64,000 nucleotides of DNA from Micromonospora sp. WMMA1947 (GCF_027497355.1 NZ_CP114909.1:4545001-4609000); one strand, 5' to 3'; shown: positions 1 to 12,968, counted from the stretch's first letter. The notes: generated from the sequence alone by a model not told the origin. Numbers and translations are program-made.

Positions 1-1
1 G

Positions 2-214
2 TTCGACGCCGGGCTGAGCAGCCGCCGGATGGCCGAGCTGCTGCCCTGCGTGACCGATCCGGAGATCCGTACCTCGTGGCTGACCGACCGGCTGCGCGAG
101 GAGCGGGCCCGGATGACCGCCGAGATGGCACGGCTCGCGCACGCCGTCGCGGTGCTCGACGACGTGGTGTCCGACATGAGCGTGACCGAGGACACCCGGG
201 ATCCGGCCGCCTGA
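2..214 (+). CDS. MerR-family transcriptional regulator, C-terminal part (5' truncated)
   Basis: The reading frame is already open at base 2 and stops at 212-214, so only about 70 C-terminal residues are present. They contain a GLSSRRMAELLPCV stretch, the end of the effector-proximal helix typical of small MerR regulators, followed by a helix rich in Arg/Glu (the dimerisation coiled coil) and an acidic tail. The gene sits 42 bp upstream of an old-yellow-enzyme reductase, and the gap carries a palindrome in an over-long promoter spacer, the arrangement MerR proteins act on. It probably activates the reductase gene in response to a small electrophile or oxidant; the ligand cannot be read from this fragment. 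Confidence 0.72.
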   Translation, partial: FDAGLSSRRMAELLPCVTDPEIRTSWLTDRLREERARMTAEMARLAHAVAVLDDVVSDMSVTEDTRDPAA

Positions 215-218
215 GCGC

Positions 219-250
219 TTGCCCTTGACACCGGTGTCAACTTCTAGCTT
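219..250 (+). promoter_or_regulatory. MerR-type promoter with 16-bp palindrome, leaderless start
   Basis: A perfect palindrome TTGACACCGGTGTCAA (225-240) lies between a -35-like TTGCCC (219-224) and a -10-like TAGCTT (245-250). The spacer is 20 bp, longer than the usual 17, as expected for promoters that MerR proteins activate by DNA distortion. The -10 ends 6 bp before the ATG at 257, so the reductase mRNA is probably leaderless; no Shine-Dalgarno is present. Confidence 0.6.
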
Positions 251-256
251 CGGGTC

Positions 257-2897
<2,641 letters not shown>

Positions 2898-2905
2898 GCG
2901 CAGGC

Positions 2906-2940
2906 GTCGCGGGGGCGGCACGACGTGCCGCCCCCGCGAC
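2906..2940 (+). terminator. Strong hairpin terminator after the xylanase gene
   Basis: A 17-bp perfect inverted repeat (2906-2922 and 2924-2940, arm GTCGCGGGGGCGGCACG) around a single base, 8 bp after the stop codon. No U-tract, which is usual in actinobacteria. Confidence 0.8.
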
Positions 2941-3010
2941 GTCCGGTCGCGTCCTACCTGGAGCGCCGTCTCTGTTACAAGAAAGAGACATGCACATTTC
3001 GCGCGATTGG

Positions 3011-3039
3011 TTGACGGGGCAACTTGTGAGCGTTAACAC
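3011..3039 (+). promoter_or_regulatory. Promoter with embedded operator for the ChvE-MmsAB importer
   Basis: -35 TTGACG (3011-3016), 17-bp spacer, -10 TAACAC (3034-3039). The operator TGTGAGCGTTAACA (3025-3038) overlaps the spacer and -10, so a bound LacI-family protein would block RNA polymerase. The layout is the same as at araB (9398-9426). Confidence 0.75.
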
Positions 3040-3092
3040 TCGCCGTGACGGTTACCTGTGTCACAGGGGCCCACGGAGGGGAGAGGACGCTC

Positions 3093-4232
3093 GTGCGCAG
3101 ACGAATCCTGGCCGCAGTCAGCGGCGCCGCGCTCGCGATCAGCCTGGCCGCGTGCAGCGGCGAGGGCGCCGGAGGCGGCTCGGACACCAGCTCCGCCAAG
3201 CCCGGCGACCTGACGATCGGCGTCTCGATGCCGACCCAGACCTCGGAACGGTGGATCGCCGACGGCAACTCGGTGAAGGAGAAGTTGCAGGCCAAGGGCT
3301 ACAAGGTCGACCTGCAGTACGCCGGGGACGACATCCCGACCCAGTCGCAGCAGATCGACCAGATGATTACCCAGGGCGCGGACGTGCTGGTCATCGCCCC
3401 GATCGACGGCACCGCGCTGAGCGGCCAGCTCCAGGCCGCCGCCGCTGCGAACATCCCGGTCATCTCCTACGACCGGCTCATCCGCAACAGCCCCAACGTC
3501 AGCTTCTACGTCAGCTTCGACAACTACAAGGTGGGCGTGGCGCAGGCCAACGCGCTCCTGGTCGGCCTCGGGCTGCTCACCAAGGACGGCGCCAAGGGCA
3601 CCGCCACGGGTCCGTTCAACGTGGAGCTGTTCGCCGGCTCGCTCGACGACAACAACGCCGGGTTCTTCTTCAACGGCGCGATGGACACGCTCAAGCCGTA
3701 CTTCGACGCGGGGACGCTGAAGGTCAAGTCGGGGCAGACCAAGATCGAGCAGGCCGCCATCCTGCGCTGGCAGCAGGAGACCGCGCAGAAGCGGATGGAG
3801 GACCTGCTCACCTCCAGCTACAACGACGGCAGCAAGGTCGACGGCGTGCTGTCGCCCTTCGACGGCCTGTCCCGGGGCATCATCACCGCCCTGCAGAACG
3901 CCGGTTACCGCGGCGGCGCCAAGAAGATGCCGGTGGTGACCGGGCAGGACGCCGAGGTCGCGTCGGTCAAGCTCATCAACGACGGCGTGCAGAGCTCCAC
4001 CGTGTTCAAGGACACCCGGCTGCTGGCCGAGCAGGCGGTGATCGCCGCCGAGGCGTTCCTGCGCAAGGAGGAGCCGAAGGCCAACGAGACCAAGGCGTAC
4101 AACAACGGCGTCAAGGTCGTGCCCGCGTTCCTGCTGCCGGTGCAGACGGTCTACAAGGAGGACATCAAGTCCGTCCTGATCGACTCCGGCTACCTGACCG
4201 AGCAGGAGGTGGCCGCCGGCCGGGCCGGCTGA
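3093..4232 (+). CDS. chvE: Sugar-binding lipoprotein of a ChvE-type ABC importer
   Basis: 379 aa from the GTG at 3093, behind GGAGGGGAGAGG; the frame opens at 3045 but the extra residues spoil the signal. Lipoprotein signal: VRRRILAA, hydrophobic core, lipobox LAAC, then a Gly/Ser-rich tether. The mature part is a periplasmic-binding-protein-like type I fold: GVSMPTQTSERW near the start (sugar-stacking Trp), then DVLVIAPIDGTALS and VISYDRLI. It matches the multiple-monosaccharide (ChvE/XylF-like) group and should bind free aldoses such as arabinose or xylose at the membrane surface. First gene of a three-gene operon with mmsA and mmsB. A hairpin after it may raise its message relative to the downstream genes. 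Confidence 0.88.
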   Translation: MRRRILAAVSGAALAISLAACSGEGAGGGSDTSSAKPGDLTIGVSMPTQTSERWIADGNSVKEKLQAKGYKVDLQYAGDDIPTQSQQIDQMITQGADVLVIAPIDGTALSGQLQAAAAANIPVISYDRLIRNSPNVSFYVSFDNYKVGVAQANALLVGLGLLTKDGAKGTATGPFNVELFAGSLDDNNAGFFFNGAMDTLKPYFDAGTLKVKSGQTKIEQAAILRWQQETAQKRMEDLLTSSYNDGSKVDGVLSPFDGLSRGIITALQNAGYRGGAKKMPVVTGQDAEVASVKLINDGVQSSTVFKDTRLLAEQAVIAAEAFLRKEEPKANETKAYNNGVKVVPAFLLPVQTVYKEDIKSVLIDSGYLTEQEVAAGRAG

Positions 4233-4240
4233 CCCGCGGC

Positions 4241-4277
4241 GACGGGCCCGGCGGCCACCCGCGCCACCGGGCCCGAC
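4241..4277 (+). other. Intercistronic hairpin between binding-protein and ATPase genes
   Basis: Imperfect inverted repeat GACGGGCCCGGCGG (4241-4254) / CCACCGGGCCCGAC (4264-4277), 8 bp after the chvE stop codon. Such hairpins often stabilise the upstream binding-protein mRNA or partly terminate transcription. The second importer has one in the same place (12904-12935). Confidence 0.5.
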
Positions 4278-4313
4278 CGCTCCGGACACCACGACCACGA
4301 GCAGGACGGATAC

Positions 4314-5848
<1,535 letters not shown>

Positions 5849-5852
<4 letters not shown>

Positions 5853-7099
5853 CCAGCACCAAGCCTCCCCCCGCCACGAAGATCGCCACCCCGGACACCG
5901 GCGCGGCGGCGACCCTGCACACCGGCACCAGCGATCCGCGCACGCTGATCCTCGGCAACCTGCGGCAGAGCGGCATCTACATCGCTCTGGTAGTGATCGT
6001 CGCGCTGTTCGCGGTCCTCACCGACGGCGTGTCGCTCAGCCCCGGCAACCTCACCAACATCGTGCTCCAGTACTCGTACATCCTGGTGCTCGCGATCGGC
6101 ATGGTCATCGTGATCATCGGCGGGCACATCGACCTGTCCGTGGGATCGGTGGTGGCGCTCACCGGAGCGGTCTCCGCGGTGCTCGTCATCCGCGAGGGCA
6201 TGCCCTGGTGGGCCGGCGTGCTGGCCGCGCTCGCGGTGGGCGTCGCGGTCGGCGCGTGGCACGGGCTCTGGGTCGCGTACGCCGGGATCCCGGCCTTCAT
6301 CGTCACCCTGGCCGGCATGCTCCTGTTCCGCGGCCTCACGCTGCGGGTGCTGGACAACATCTCGCTGTCGCCGTTCCCCGAGGAGTACCAGCGGGTCGCC
6401 GCCGGTTTCCTCAACGGACTGCTGGGCGGTGAGGGCTACGACGCCTTCACGCTGTTCATCGGCGCGTTCGCCGTCGTCGGGTACGCGGTGGCCGTGTTCC
6501 GGACCCGGGTCGCCCGGGTGCGCCACGAGCAGCCGGTGGAGTCGTTCCCGCTGTTCGTCCTGCGGATCGTGGTGGTCGGCGCCGTGGTCATGTGGTTCGC
6601 CTGGCAGCTCGCCAACGCCCGCGGCCTGCCGATCGTGCTCATCGTGCTGGCCGTTCTGGTGCTGATCTACGGCCTGCTCACCCGCCGTACCGTGTTCGGC
6701 CGGCAGGTGTACGCGATCGGCGGCAACCTGCCCGCGGCGATGCTGTCCGGCGTGCGGGTGAAGCGGGTCAACTTCTGGATCTTCGTCAACATGGGCTTCC
6801 TGTCCGCCGTGGCGGGCGTGATCTACTCGTCCCGGTCCAACGGCGCCCAGCCGGCCGCCGGCAACATGTTCGAGCTGGACGCGATCGCGGCGGCCTTCAT
6901 CGGCGGCGCGGCGGTCACCGGCGGGGTCGGCACCGTGGTCGGCGCCATGGTGGGTGGCCTGATCATGGCGGTGATGAGCAACGGGATGCAGCTCATGGGC
7001 ATCGACCAGTCCGTCCAGTCGGTGGTGAAGGGTCTCGTCCTGCTCGTGGCGGTGGCGTTCGACATCTGGAACAAGCGCCGGGCGGCCGGCGCCCGGTGA
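5849..7099 (+). CDS. mmsB: Sugar ABC importer permease (MmsB/XylH-type)
   Basis: 416 aa from the ATG at 5849 (ATGA overlap with mmsA; the open frame extends back to 5576 inside mmsA). About ten hydrophobic segments. It carries the family signature [10 protein letters not shown] in the first third and [16 protein letters not shown] followed by [13 protein letters not shown] near the end, typical of the carbohydrate-uptake-2 permeases that work as homodimers. The extended loop between helices (about residues 190-230) makes it longer than RbsC and like XylH/MmsB. With ChvE and MmsA it forms the importer; the upstream operator suggests induction by arabinose or a related pentose. Confidence 0.92.
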
Positions 7100-7104
7100 C
7101 GGCC

Positions 7105-7132
7105 GGCCGGACGCTCGCCCCTTCGTCCGGCC
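7105..7132. terminator. Bidirectional terminator between converging mmsB and GH27
   Basis: Inverted repeat GGCCGGACG (7105-7113) / CGTCCGGCC (7124-7132) with a 10-base loop, in the 59-bp gap between two converging genes. Confidence 0.65.
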
Positions 7133-7158
7133 GACCGCCGTTCACCGGCCGCAGCCGC

Positions 7159-8814
7159 TCACGCCCGGCTCCACCGCTGGTTGGTGTTGCCGTGGCAGGT
7201 CCAGACGATCACCCGGGTGCCGTTGGCGGTGCCCGCGTTGTCGACGTCCAGGCACAGCGACGGGAAGCGCACGTTGCTCACCGTGCCGTTGCCGTTGATG
7301 GTCCACTGCTGGTTGGTGCCGCCGTTGCAGTCCCAGATCTGTACCCGGGTCCCGGCCGTCGCGCTGGTCGACACGTCCAGGCACTTGCCGAGCACCTGCA
7401 ACGCCTGCCCGTTGGCGGTGAACTGCTGGTTGGCGTTGCCGTGGCAGTCCCAGATCAGCGTTCCGGTGCCGTTGGCGGTGCCGGCGTTGTCGACGTCGAG
7501 GCATCGGCCGGACGACTCGCTGCGCAGCCGGAACGTGGTGGGGACCGGCGGCGGGGTGGTGGTGCCGCCCCCGCTGACCCGGTAGACCACCGTGCCGTGC
7601 GCGGGCACGCTGGCGGAGATCGTGCCGGTGCTGGTGGAGGTGGCGTCGGTCCACGCGTCGCGCAACGTGAACGAGCTGCCGCTCTTGCCGATCGCGGCCG
7701 CCGTGGTGGAGACGGTGGTGGTCGAGCCGCCCTGGTTGAACAGCGCCACCGCCACGTCACCGTTGGCCAGCGGCTTGGCCAGCACCCGCCGGGTGCCGTC
7801 GAAGGAGACCTGGACCGCCTGGCGGCCGAGCGTGTCCTGGTTGATGGCGACCAGGTTGGCGTTGCGCAGGATGGCCAGGGTGGCCGCGCTCGCCGAGCGT
7901 ACGTCGTTGCCCATCATCAGCGGCGCGGCCAGCATGGACCAGAGCGCGAAGTGGCTGCGCATCTCGGTGTCGTTCATGCCGCCGTTGCCGACCTCGAGCA
8001 TGTCCGGGTCGTTGAACCCGCCGGGCGCGGCGTATCCGGCCAGCGGCACCGTGACGTCGACGATGTTCTGGATGCCCATCGGGTACCCGTTGGTCTGGCC
8101 GGTGTTCCACGCGTTGGTGATGTCCTCGGTGGTCCGCCAGAGGTTCGCCACGTCGCTCCAGTTGCGCAGCGGCCCGGTCTTGGCGTGGTAGCTGTTGGGG
8201 TTGATGCTGTAGACGATCGGCCGGCCGGTGGACGCCAGCGCGTCGCGCATGATGCCGAACCGCGCCACCTGGTCGTTTATCGTCCCGGTGCCGGAGCACC
8301 AGTCGTACTTGAGGTAGTCCACGCCCCAGGCGGCGAACTGCCGCGCGTCCTGGTACTCGTGGTTGAGGCTGCCGGTGGCGCCGGGGAACGTGCCGCCGAC
8401 CTGGGCGCAGGTCTTGTCCAGTGGCACCTGGTAGATGCCGAACAGCAGGCCCCGGGCGTGCAGGTAGTCACCGAGCGCCTTCATCCCGCTGGGGAACCGC
8501 TGGGGGTGCGCCTGGAGGTTGCCCTGCGCGTCCCGGTTCGGGTTGAACCAGCAGTCGTCCACGACGACGTACTTGTAGCCGAGGTCGCGCAGGCCGTTGG
8601 CGACGATCGCGTCGGCGGTCTGGCGGATGAGGGTCTCGTTGATGTTGCAGCCGAAGGTGTTCCAGGTGTTCCACCCCATCGGCGGGGTGCGGGCGACGCC
8701 GTTGTCCAGCGCCCGGGCCGGGCGTGGGGCCATGGCCTGGTCGGTGACGGTGGCGGCGAGCGCCACCGCCGCGACGCCCAGGACGGCCAGCGTCCGTCGG
8801 GTCCATTTGCGCAC
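7159..8814 (-). CDS. Secreted GH27 alpha-galactosidase / beta-L-arabinopyranosidase with ricin-type CBM
   Basis: 551 aa, GTG start at 8814 behind GAGGAGG. Signal peptide (VRKWTRRTLAVLG core) ending near PRPARA. The GH27 barrel starts with TPPMGWNTWN and has the DDCWF substrate loop, the nucleophile in YLKYDWC (D171) and the acid/base in WRTTEDI (D231), plus FNDPDMLEVG. A beta-sandwich follows, then a PPP linker and a C-terminal ricin-B/CBM13 module (about 430-551) with three NQQF/NQQW/NQRW repeats. It removes terminal alpha-galactose, or possibly beta-L-arabinopyranose, from hemicellulose side chains outside the cell. The Asp pair in DDCW favours galactosidase; the arabinose-type operator at its promoter keeps the arabinopyranosidase option open. 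Confidence 0.92.
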   Translation of the reverse strand: MRKWTRRTLAVLGVAAVALAATVTDQAMAPRPARALDNGVARTPPMGWNTWNTFGCNINETLIRQTADAIVANGLRDLGYKYVVVDDCWFNPNRDAQGNLQAHPQRFPSGMKALGDYLHARGLLFGIYQVPLDKTCAQVGGTFPGATGSLNHEYQDARQFAAWGVDYLKYDWCSGTGTINDQVARFGIMRDALASTGRPIVYSINPNSYHAKTGPLRNWSDVANLWRTTEDITNAWNTGQTNGYPMGIQNIVDVTVPLAGYAAPGGFNDPDMLEVGNGGMNDTEMRSHFALWSMLAAPLMMGNDVRSASAATLAILRNANLVAINQDTLGRQAVQVSFDGTRRVLAKPLANGDVAVALFNQGGSTTTVSTTAAAIGKSGSSFTLRDAWTDATSTSTGTISASVPAHGTVVYRVSGGGTTTPPPVPTTFRLRSESSGRCLDVDNAGTANGTGTLIWDCHGNANQQFTANGQALQVLGKCLDVSTSATAGTRVQIWDCNGGTNQQWTINGNGTVSNVRFPSLCLDVDNAGTANGTRVIVWTCHGNTNQRWSRA

Positions 8815-9059
8815 GGGTCCTCCTCGGTGGCCGGGCGCCGTCCGTGCCGGTGCCCGGAAGGGAGCGGCCCGCCGGTCGCACGGCCTCGCCCGTGGTCCAC
8901 GGGGACGGACGCGGCACGGCAGTTCCAGCGGCCGGTCGGTGCCGGCGGGCGCTCGTGGGTGGTGGGGGTTCCGGCGGTCGACGGGGTCGCCGTCCGTCGC
9001 CGCCCGGCTGCGGCGCCGGGGTTTCCCGGACAGCGGCGCCACAGTGCGGGGATGGCGAA

Positions 9060-9088
9060 ATGTTATCGCTGACATCAAACACTGTAAA
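9060..9088 (-). promoter_or_regulatory. Promoter with embedded operator for the GH27 gene
   Basis: On the minus strand: -35 TTTACA (9088-9083), 17-bp spacer, -10 TAACAT (9065-9060). The operator, read on the plus strand as TGTTATCGCTGACA (9061-9074), covers the -10, as at the other arabinose-island promoters. It lies 246 bp upstream of the GTG, leaving a long leader. Confidence 0.65.
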
Positions 9089-9152
9089 TAGGCTGACGAC
9101 CCCCGGGCGGCCCGCGGCCGCCGGTCGCCGCGGGCGTCGAGGGGAGAAAAAG

Positions 9153-9247
9153 AGCCGCTGAGCGGCCCTCTGAGCGGCTGGGCGGCGGTGTCTGGACGCC
9201 TGGACCCGGGGCGGCGGGAGCGCCGAGAGAATTTCCGGAAGTTCCAT
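9153..9247. other. GH27-araB intergenic region: inverted repeats
   Basis: The 639-bp gap 8815-9453 carries no gene. Besides the two promoters it holds AGCCGCT (9153-9159) / AGCGGCT (9173-9179) with an internal alternative pairing GCCGCT-G-AGCGGC (9154-9166), and TTTCCGGAAGTTCC (9233-9246), which shares ACTTCCGGAA (minus strand) with the region upstream of the second xylanase (39878-39907). A TCGTTAACAG near 9257 looks like half an operator. The stretch 8815-9059 is GC-rich with nothing else recognised. Confidence 0.35.
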
Positions 9248-9397
9248 CGATTGTTGTCGTTAACAGGTCGTCGGCCCGCAGTCCGGCCGCGCCGTCGGCG
9301 TGGATCTCCCGGCCGGCGGCAGGGCCGGTCCGCGCGGGGCGGCGGACGCCGGTTCCGGGTGCCGCCGCTCGTTACGCAGCTGTTGCCCGGAGGTGTC

Positions 9398-9426
9398 TTG
9401 ACGGATGTATATGTGAGCGCTAACAC
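9398..9426 (+). promoter_or_regulatory. araB promoter with embedded operator
   Basis: -35 TTGACG (9398-9403), 17-bp spacer, -10 TAACAC (9421-9426). The operator TGTGAGCGCTAACA (9412-9425) overlaps the spacer and -10. Same hexamers and spacing as the chvE promoter. Confidence 0.8.
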
Positions 9427-9453
9427 TAACCCCGTGACACGGCGGAGGTGCAA

Positions 9454-11136
9454 ATGAGCGAAGTGGACGCGTCGGATCGGTACGTGATCGGGGTCGATTT
9501 CGGCACACTGTCCGGGCGGGCGCTCGTGGTCCGGGTCCGTGACGGCGCCGAACTCGGTACGGCGGTGCACGAATACCGGCGCGGGGTCATCGAGACCGCG
9601 CTTCCCGACGGCGGCCCGGCTCTGCCCCCGGACTGGGCCCTCCAGGACCCGGACGACTACCGCGACGTGCTGCGCCACGCGGTGCCGGCCGCGCTCGCCG
9701 AGGCCGGCGTGGACCCGTCCCGGGTGGTGGGCATCGGCACCGACTTCACCGCCTGCACCGTGCTCCCGACGCTCGCCGACGGCACGCCGCTGTGCGAGAT
9801 CCCGGACCTGCGCGACCGGCCGCACGCCTGGGTGAAGCTCTGGAAGCACCACGCCGCGCAGCCGCACGCCGACCGGATCAACGCGCTGGCGGCCGAACGC
9901 GGCGAGTCGTGGCTCGGCCGCTACGGCGGCAAGATCTCCGCGGAGTGGCAGTTCGCCAAGGGCCTGCAGATCCTGGAGGAGGATCCGGAGGTCTACCGGC
10001 GCGCCGAGCGTTTCGTCGAGGCCGCCGACTGGATCGTCTGGCAGCTGTGCGGCGCCGAGACGCGCAACGTCTGCACCGCCGGCTACAAGGGCATCCGGCA
10101 GGACGGCCGGTACCCGTCGCCGGACTACCTGGCCGCGCTCGCCCCCGGCTTCGCCGACTTCGTGACCAAGCTGGACGGTCCGCTGCTGCCGCTGGGCGCG
10201 CGGGCCGGCACCCTCAGCGCCCGCGCCGCCGCCTGGACCGGTCTGCCCGAGGGCATCGCGGTCGCGGTCGGCAACGTCGACGCGCACGTCACCGCCGCTG
10301 CGGCCCAGGCGCTGCGGCCGGGCCGGCTGGTCGCCATCATGGGCACCTCCACCTGCCACGTGCTCAACGGCACCCACCCGGCCGAGGTGCCGGGCATGTG
10401 CGGCGTGGTCGACGGCGGCATCAGCCCCGGCGCCTGGGGCTTCGAGGCCGGGCAGAGCGGCGTGGGGGACATCTTCGGCTGGTTCGTGCGGCACGCCGCC
10501 CCGGCCGGGTTCGACTCGCACGAGCGGCTCACCGAGGCCGCCGCCGCCCAGCCGGTCGGCGCGCACGGCCTGGTGGCGCTGGACTGGTGGAACGGCAACC
10601 GGTCCCTGCTGGTCAACCACGACCTGAGCGGGATGATCGTCGGGCTGACGCTCGCCACCCGGCCGCCGGACGTCTACCGCGCGCTGCTGGAGTCCACCGC
10701 GTACGGCACCCGGATGATCGTCGAGGCGTTCGCGCAGGCCGGGGTGCCGGTCGACGACCTGGTGGTGGCCGGTGGGCTCACCTCCAACCGGCTGCTCATG
10801 CAGATCTACGCCGACGTGACGAACCGGCCGCTGAGCATCATCGGCTCCGCCCAGGGCCCGGCGCTCGGCTCGGCCATCCACGCGGCGGTGGCCGCCGGGG
10901 CGTACCCGACGATCCACGAGGCGTCCGCCGCGATGGGACGCATCGACGAGGCCGTCTACCGGCCCGTCCCGGAGAACGTGCGGGCCTACGACGCCCTCTA
11001 CGCCGAGTACCGCGCCCTGCACGACCACTTCGGTCGCGGCGCGAACGACGTCATGCTCCGCCTGCGGGCGATCCGCAACGCGGCAGCCGACGCCGCCGCG
11101 GACCGCACCGCCGCGACCCTGGAGGTGGTCGGATGA
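9454..11136 (+). CDS. araB: Ribulokinase (AraB)
   Basis: 560 aa; ATG at 9454 with GGAGG five bases upstream (an in-frame GTG two codons earlier overlaps the ribosome site). FGGY-family kinase that phosphorylates L-ribulose to L-ribulose-5-phosphate, second step of L-arabinose breakdown. Seen: N-terminal GVDFGTLSGRA nucleotide-binding loop, the AraB-specific HAWVKLWKHHAAQP, WLGRYGGKISAEW, AIMGTSTCHV and C-terminal VVAGGLTSNRLLMQIYAD. Full length for bacterial ribulokinases. Its stop overlaps the araD start (ATGA), so the two are translationally coupled, and the whole araB-araD-importer-araA string probably follows from this promoter. Confidence 0.96.
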   Translation: MSEVDASDRYVIGVDFGTLSGRALVVRVRDGAELGTAVHEYRRGVIETALPDGGPALPPDWALQDPDDYRDVLRHAVPAALAEAGVDPSRVVGIGTDFTACTVLPTLADGTPLCEIPDLRDRPHAWVKLWKHHAAQPHADRINALAAERGESWLGRYGGKISAEWQFAKGLQILEEDPEVYRRAERFVEAADWIVWQLCGAETRNVCTAGYKGIRQDGRYPSPDYLAALAPGFADFVTKLDGPLLPLGARAGTLSARAAAWTGLPEGIAVAVGNVDAHVTAAAAQALRPGRLVAIMGTSTCHVLNGTHPAEVPGMCGVVDGGISPGAWGFEAGQSGVGDIFGWFVRHAAPAGFDSHERLTEAAAAQPVGAHGLVALDWWNGNRSLLVNHDLSGMIVGLTLATRPPDVYRALLESTAYGTRMIVEAFAQAGVPVDDLVVAGGLTSNRLLMQIYADVTNRPLSIIGSAQGPALGSAIHAAVAAGAYPTIHEASAAMGRIDEAVYRPVPENVRAYDALYAEYRALHDHFGRGANDVMLRLRAIRNAAADAAADRTAATLEVVG

Positions 11137-11804
11137 ACAGCCAGGTGACCGCGCTGCGCGAAACCGTGGCCCGCCTGCACCGCGAACTGACCCGCTACGA
11201 CCTGGTGGCCTGGACCGCCGGCAACGTGTCGGCCCGCGTACCCGGTCAGGACCTGATGGTCATCAAGCCGAGTGGTGTCGACTACGACGACCTGACCGCC
11301 GAGGCCATGGTGGTCTGCGACCTCAACGGCGCGGTGGTCGACGGCGACGGCGCCCCGTCCAGCGACACCGCCGCGCACGCCTACGTCTACCGCGCCATGC
11401 CCGAGGTCGGGGGCGTCGTGCACACCCACAGCGGATACGCCACCGCCTGGGCGGCCCGCGGTGAGGCGATCCCGTGCTGGCTGACCGCGCAGGCCGACGA
11501 GTTCGGCGGGGAGATCCCGATCGGGCCGTTCGCGCTGATCGGTGGCGACGACATCGGCAAGGGCATCGTCAGCACGCTGGCCGGGCACCGCTCGCCCGCG
11601 GTGCTCATGCGCAACCACGGCGTCTTCACCATCGGCCGCGACGCGCGGGCGGCGGTCAAGGCCGCGGTGATGTGCGAGGACGTCGCCCGGACCGCACACC
11701 TGGCCCGGGCGCTCGGCCAGCCGGTGCCGATCGCGCCGGCCGACATCGACTCGCTCTACGACCGCTACCAGAACGTCTACGGCCAACGTCCGCCGGCGCC
11801 CTGA
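11133..11804 (+). CDS. araD: L-ribulose-5-phosphate 4-epimerase (AraD)
   Basis: 223 aa. Class-II aldolase/adducin fold, Zn-dependent; converts L-ribulose-5-phosphate to D-xylulose-5-phosphate for the pentose phosphate pathway. Seen: TAGNVSAR (phosphate loop, about residues 30-37), IKPSGV, SSDTAAHAYVYR, the metal-binding HTHSGYATAWA, and a second His in MRNHGVFTIG. The ATG at 11133 overlaps the araB stop. A 96-bp gap separates it from the next binding-protein gene. Fuculose-phosphate aldolase shares the fold, but the araB fusion of context makes AraD the natural reading. Confidence 0.93.
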   Translation: MNSQVTALRETVARLHRELTRYDLVAWTAGNVSARVPGQDLMVIKPSGVDYDDLTAEAMVVCDLNGAVVDGDGAPSSDTAAHAYVYRAMPEVGGVVHTHSGYATAWAARGEAIPCWLTAQADEFGGEIPIGPFALIGGDDIGKGIVSTLAGHRSPAVLMRNHGVFTIGRDARAAVKAAVMCEDVARTAHLARALGQPVPIAPADIDSLYDRYQNVYGQRPPAP

Positions 11805-11900
11805 CCCCGGACCGGGCGCCGCGCATCCACCCCACCACCACACCCGGCCGCACCGGCTCCCCGCCGCGCGTCCGGAACTTCCAACCCCGGAGGAGAACCG

Positions 11901-12896
11901 ATGAGTACCAGGAGCACGGCCCGCAGGGCCATCGCCGCGCTCGCCGGCGTGCTGCTCGCCGGCAGCATGGCGGCCTGCGGCAACAGCGACACCGGCGGTG
12001 ACGCCGGTGGCGGCAACGACAAGATAGTCCTGGGTTTCTCCCAGGTGGGCGCCGAGAGCGGCTGGCGCACCGCGAACACCACCTCGATCAAGGAAGCGGC
12101 CGCCGAGGCCGGGATCGAGCTGAAGTTCGACGACGCGCAGCAGAAGCAGGAAAACCAGATCAAGGCGATCCGCAACTTCATCCAGCAGAAGGTCGACGTG
12201 ATCGCCTTCTCGCCGGTGGTGGAGTCGGGCTGGGACACCGTGCTCAAGGAGGCCAAGGACGCGAAGATCCCGGTCATCCTGACCGACCGCGCGGTCGACT
12301 CGGCCGACAAGTCGCTCTACAAGACGTTCCTCGGCTCGGACTTCGTCAAGGAGGGCCGCCTCGCCGGCGAGTGGCTGGTGGAGCAGAAGAAGGCGGCGTC
12401 CGGCCCGGTCACCATCGTGGAGCTGCAGGGCACGACCGGCTCGGCGCCGGCCAACGACCGGAAGAAGGGCTTCGCCGAGGCGATCGCCGCCAACCCGAAC
12501 CTGAAGATCGTCGCCTCGCAGTCCGGTGACTTCACCCGCGCCGGTGGCAAGCAGGTCATGGAGCAGTTCCTCAAGGCCAACCCGAAGATCGACGTGCTGT
12601 TCGCGCACAACGACGACATGGGCCTGGGCGCGCTCGAGGCGATCACCGCGGCGGGCAAGACGCCCGGCAAGGACATCACCATCATCACCGTCGACGCGGT
12701 GAAGGACGGCATGCAGGCCCTCGCGGACGGCAAGTTCAACTTCATCGCCGAGTGCAGCCCGCTGCTCGGCCCGCAGCTGATGGAGCTGGTCAAGAAGGTC
12801 AAGGCCGGCGAGGAGGTGCCCGCCCGGATCGAGACCGAGGAGACCACCTTCACCCAGGAGCAGGCCAAGGAGGCACTGCCCAACCGCAAGTACTGA
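11901..12896 (+). CDS. ytfQ: Sugar-binding lipoprotein, YtfQ family
   Basis: 331 aa; ATG at 11901 behind AGGAG. Lipoprotein signal with lipobox MAAC and a Gly/Asp-rich tether. The mature part has the YtfQ hallmarks GFSQVGAESGWRTANT, DDAQQKQENQIKAIR, FSPVVESGWD and ILTDRAV. YtfQ proteins bind furanose sugars (galactofuranose in E. coli); here, between araBD and araA, arabinofuranose or a short arabinoside is the likely ligand. First of four importer genes in the same order as E. coli ytfQ-ytfR-ytfT-yjfF. Confidence 0.92.
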   Translation: MSTRSTARRAIAALAGVLLAGSMAACGNSDTGGDAGGGNDKIVLGFSQVGAESGWRTANTTSIKEAAAEAGIELKFDDAQQKQENQIKAIRNFIQQKVDVIAFSPVVESGWDTVLKEAKDAKIPVILTDRAVDSADKSLYKTFLGSDFVKEGRLAGEWLVEQKKAASGPVTIVELQGTTGSAPANDRKKGFAEAIAANPNLKIVASQSGDFTRAGGKQVMEQFLKANPKIDVLFAHNDDMGLGALEAITAAGKTPGKDITIITVDAVKDGMQALADGKFNFIAECSPLLGPQLMELVKKVKAGEEVPARIETEETTFTQEQAKEALPNRKY

Positions 12897-12903
12897 GTCA
12901 CCC

Positions 12904-12935
12904 GGGGGTCGCCGTCGCAACCGACGGCGGCCCCC
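12904..12935 (+). other. Intercistronic hairpin after the YtfQ-type gene
   Basis: Arms 12904-12917 (GGGGGTCGCCGTCG) and 12922-12935 (CGACGGCGGCCCCC) pair with one T-G wobble around a four-base loop, 8 bp after the stop codon. Likely stabilises the binding-protein message or attenuates the downstream genes. Confidence 0.6.
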
Positions 12936-12968
12936 GCACCACCACCGCAAAAGAAGAGGTCCGATGGG

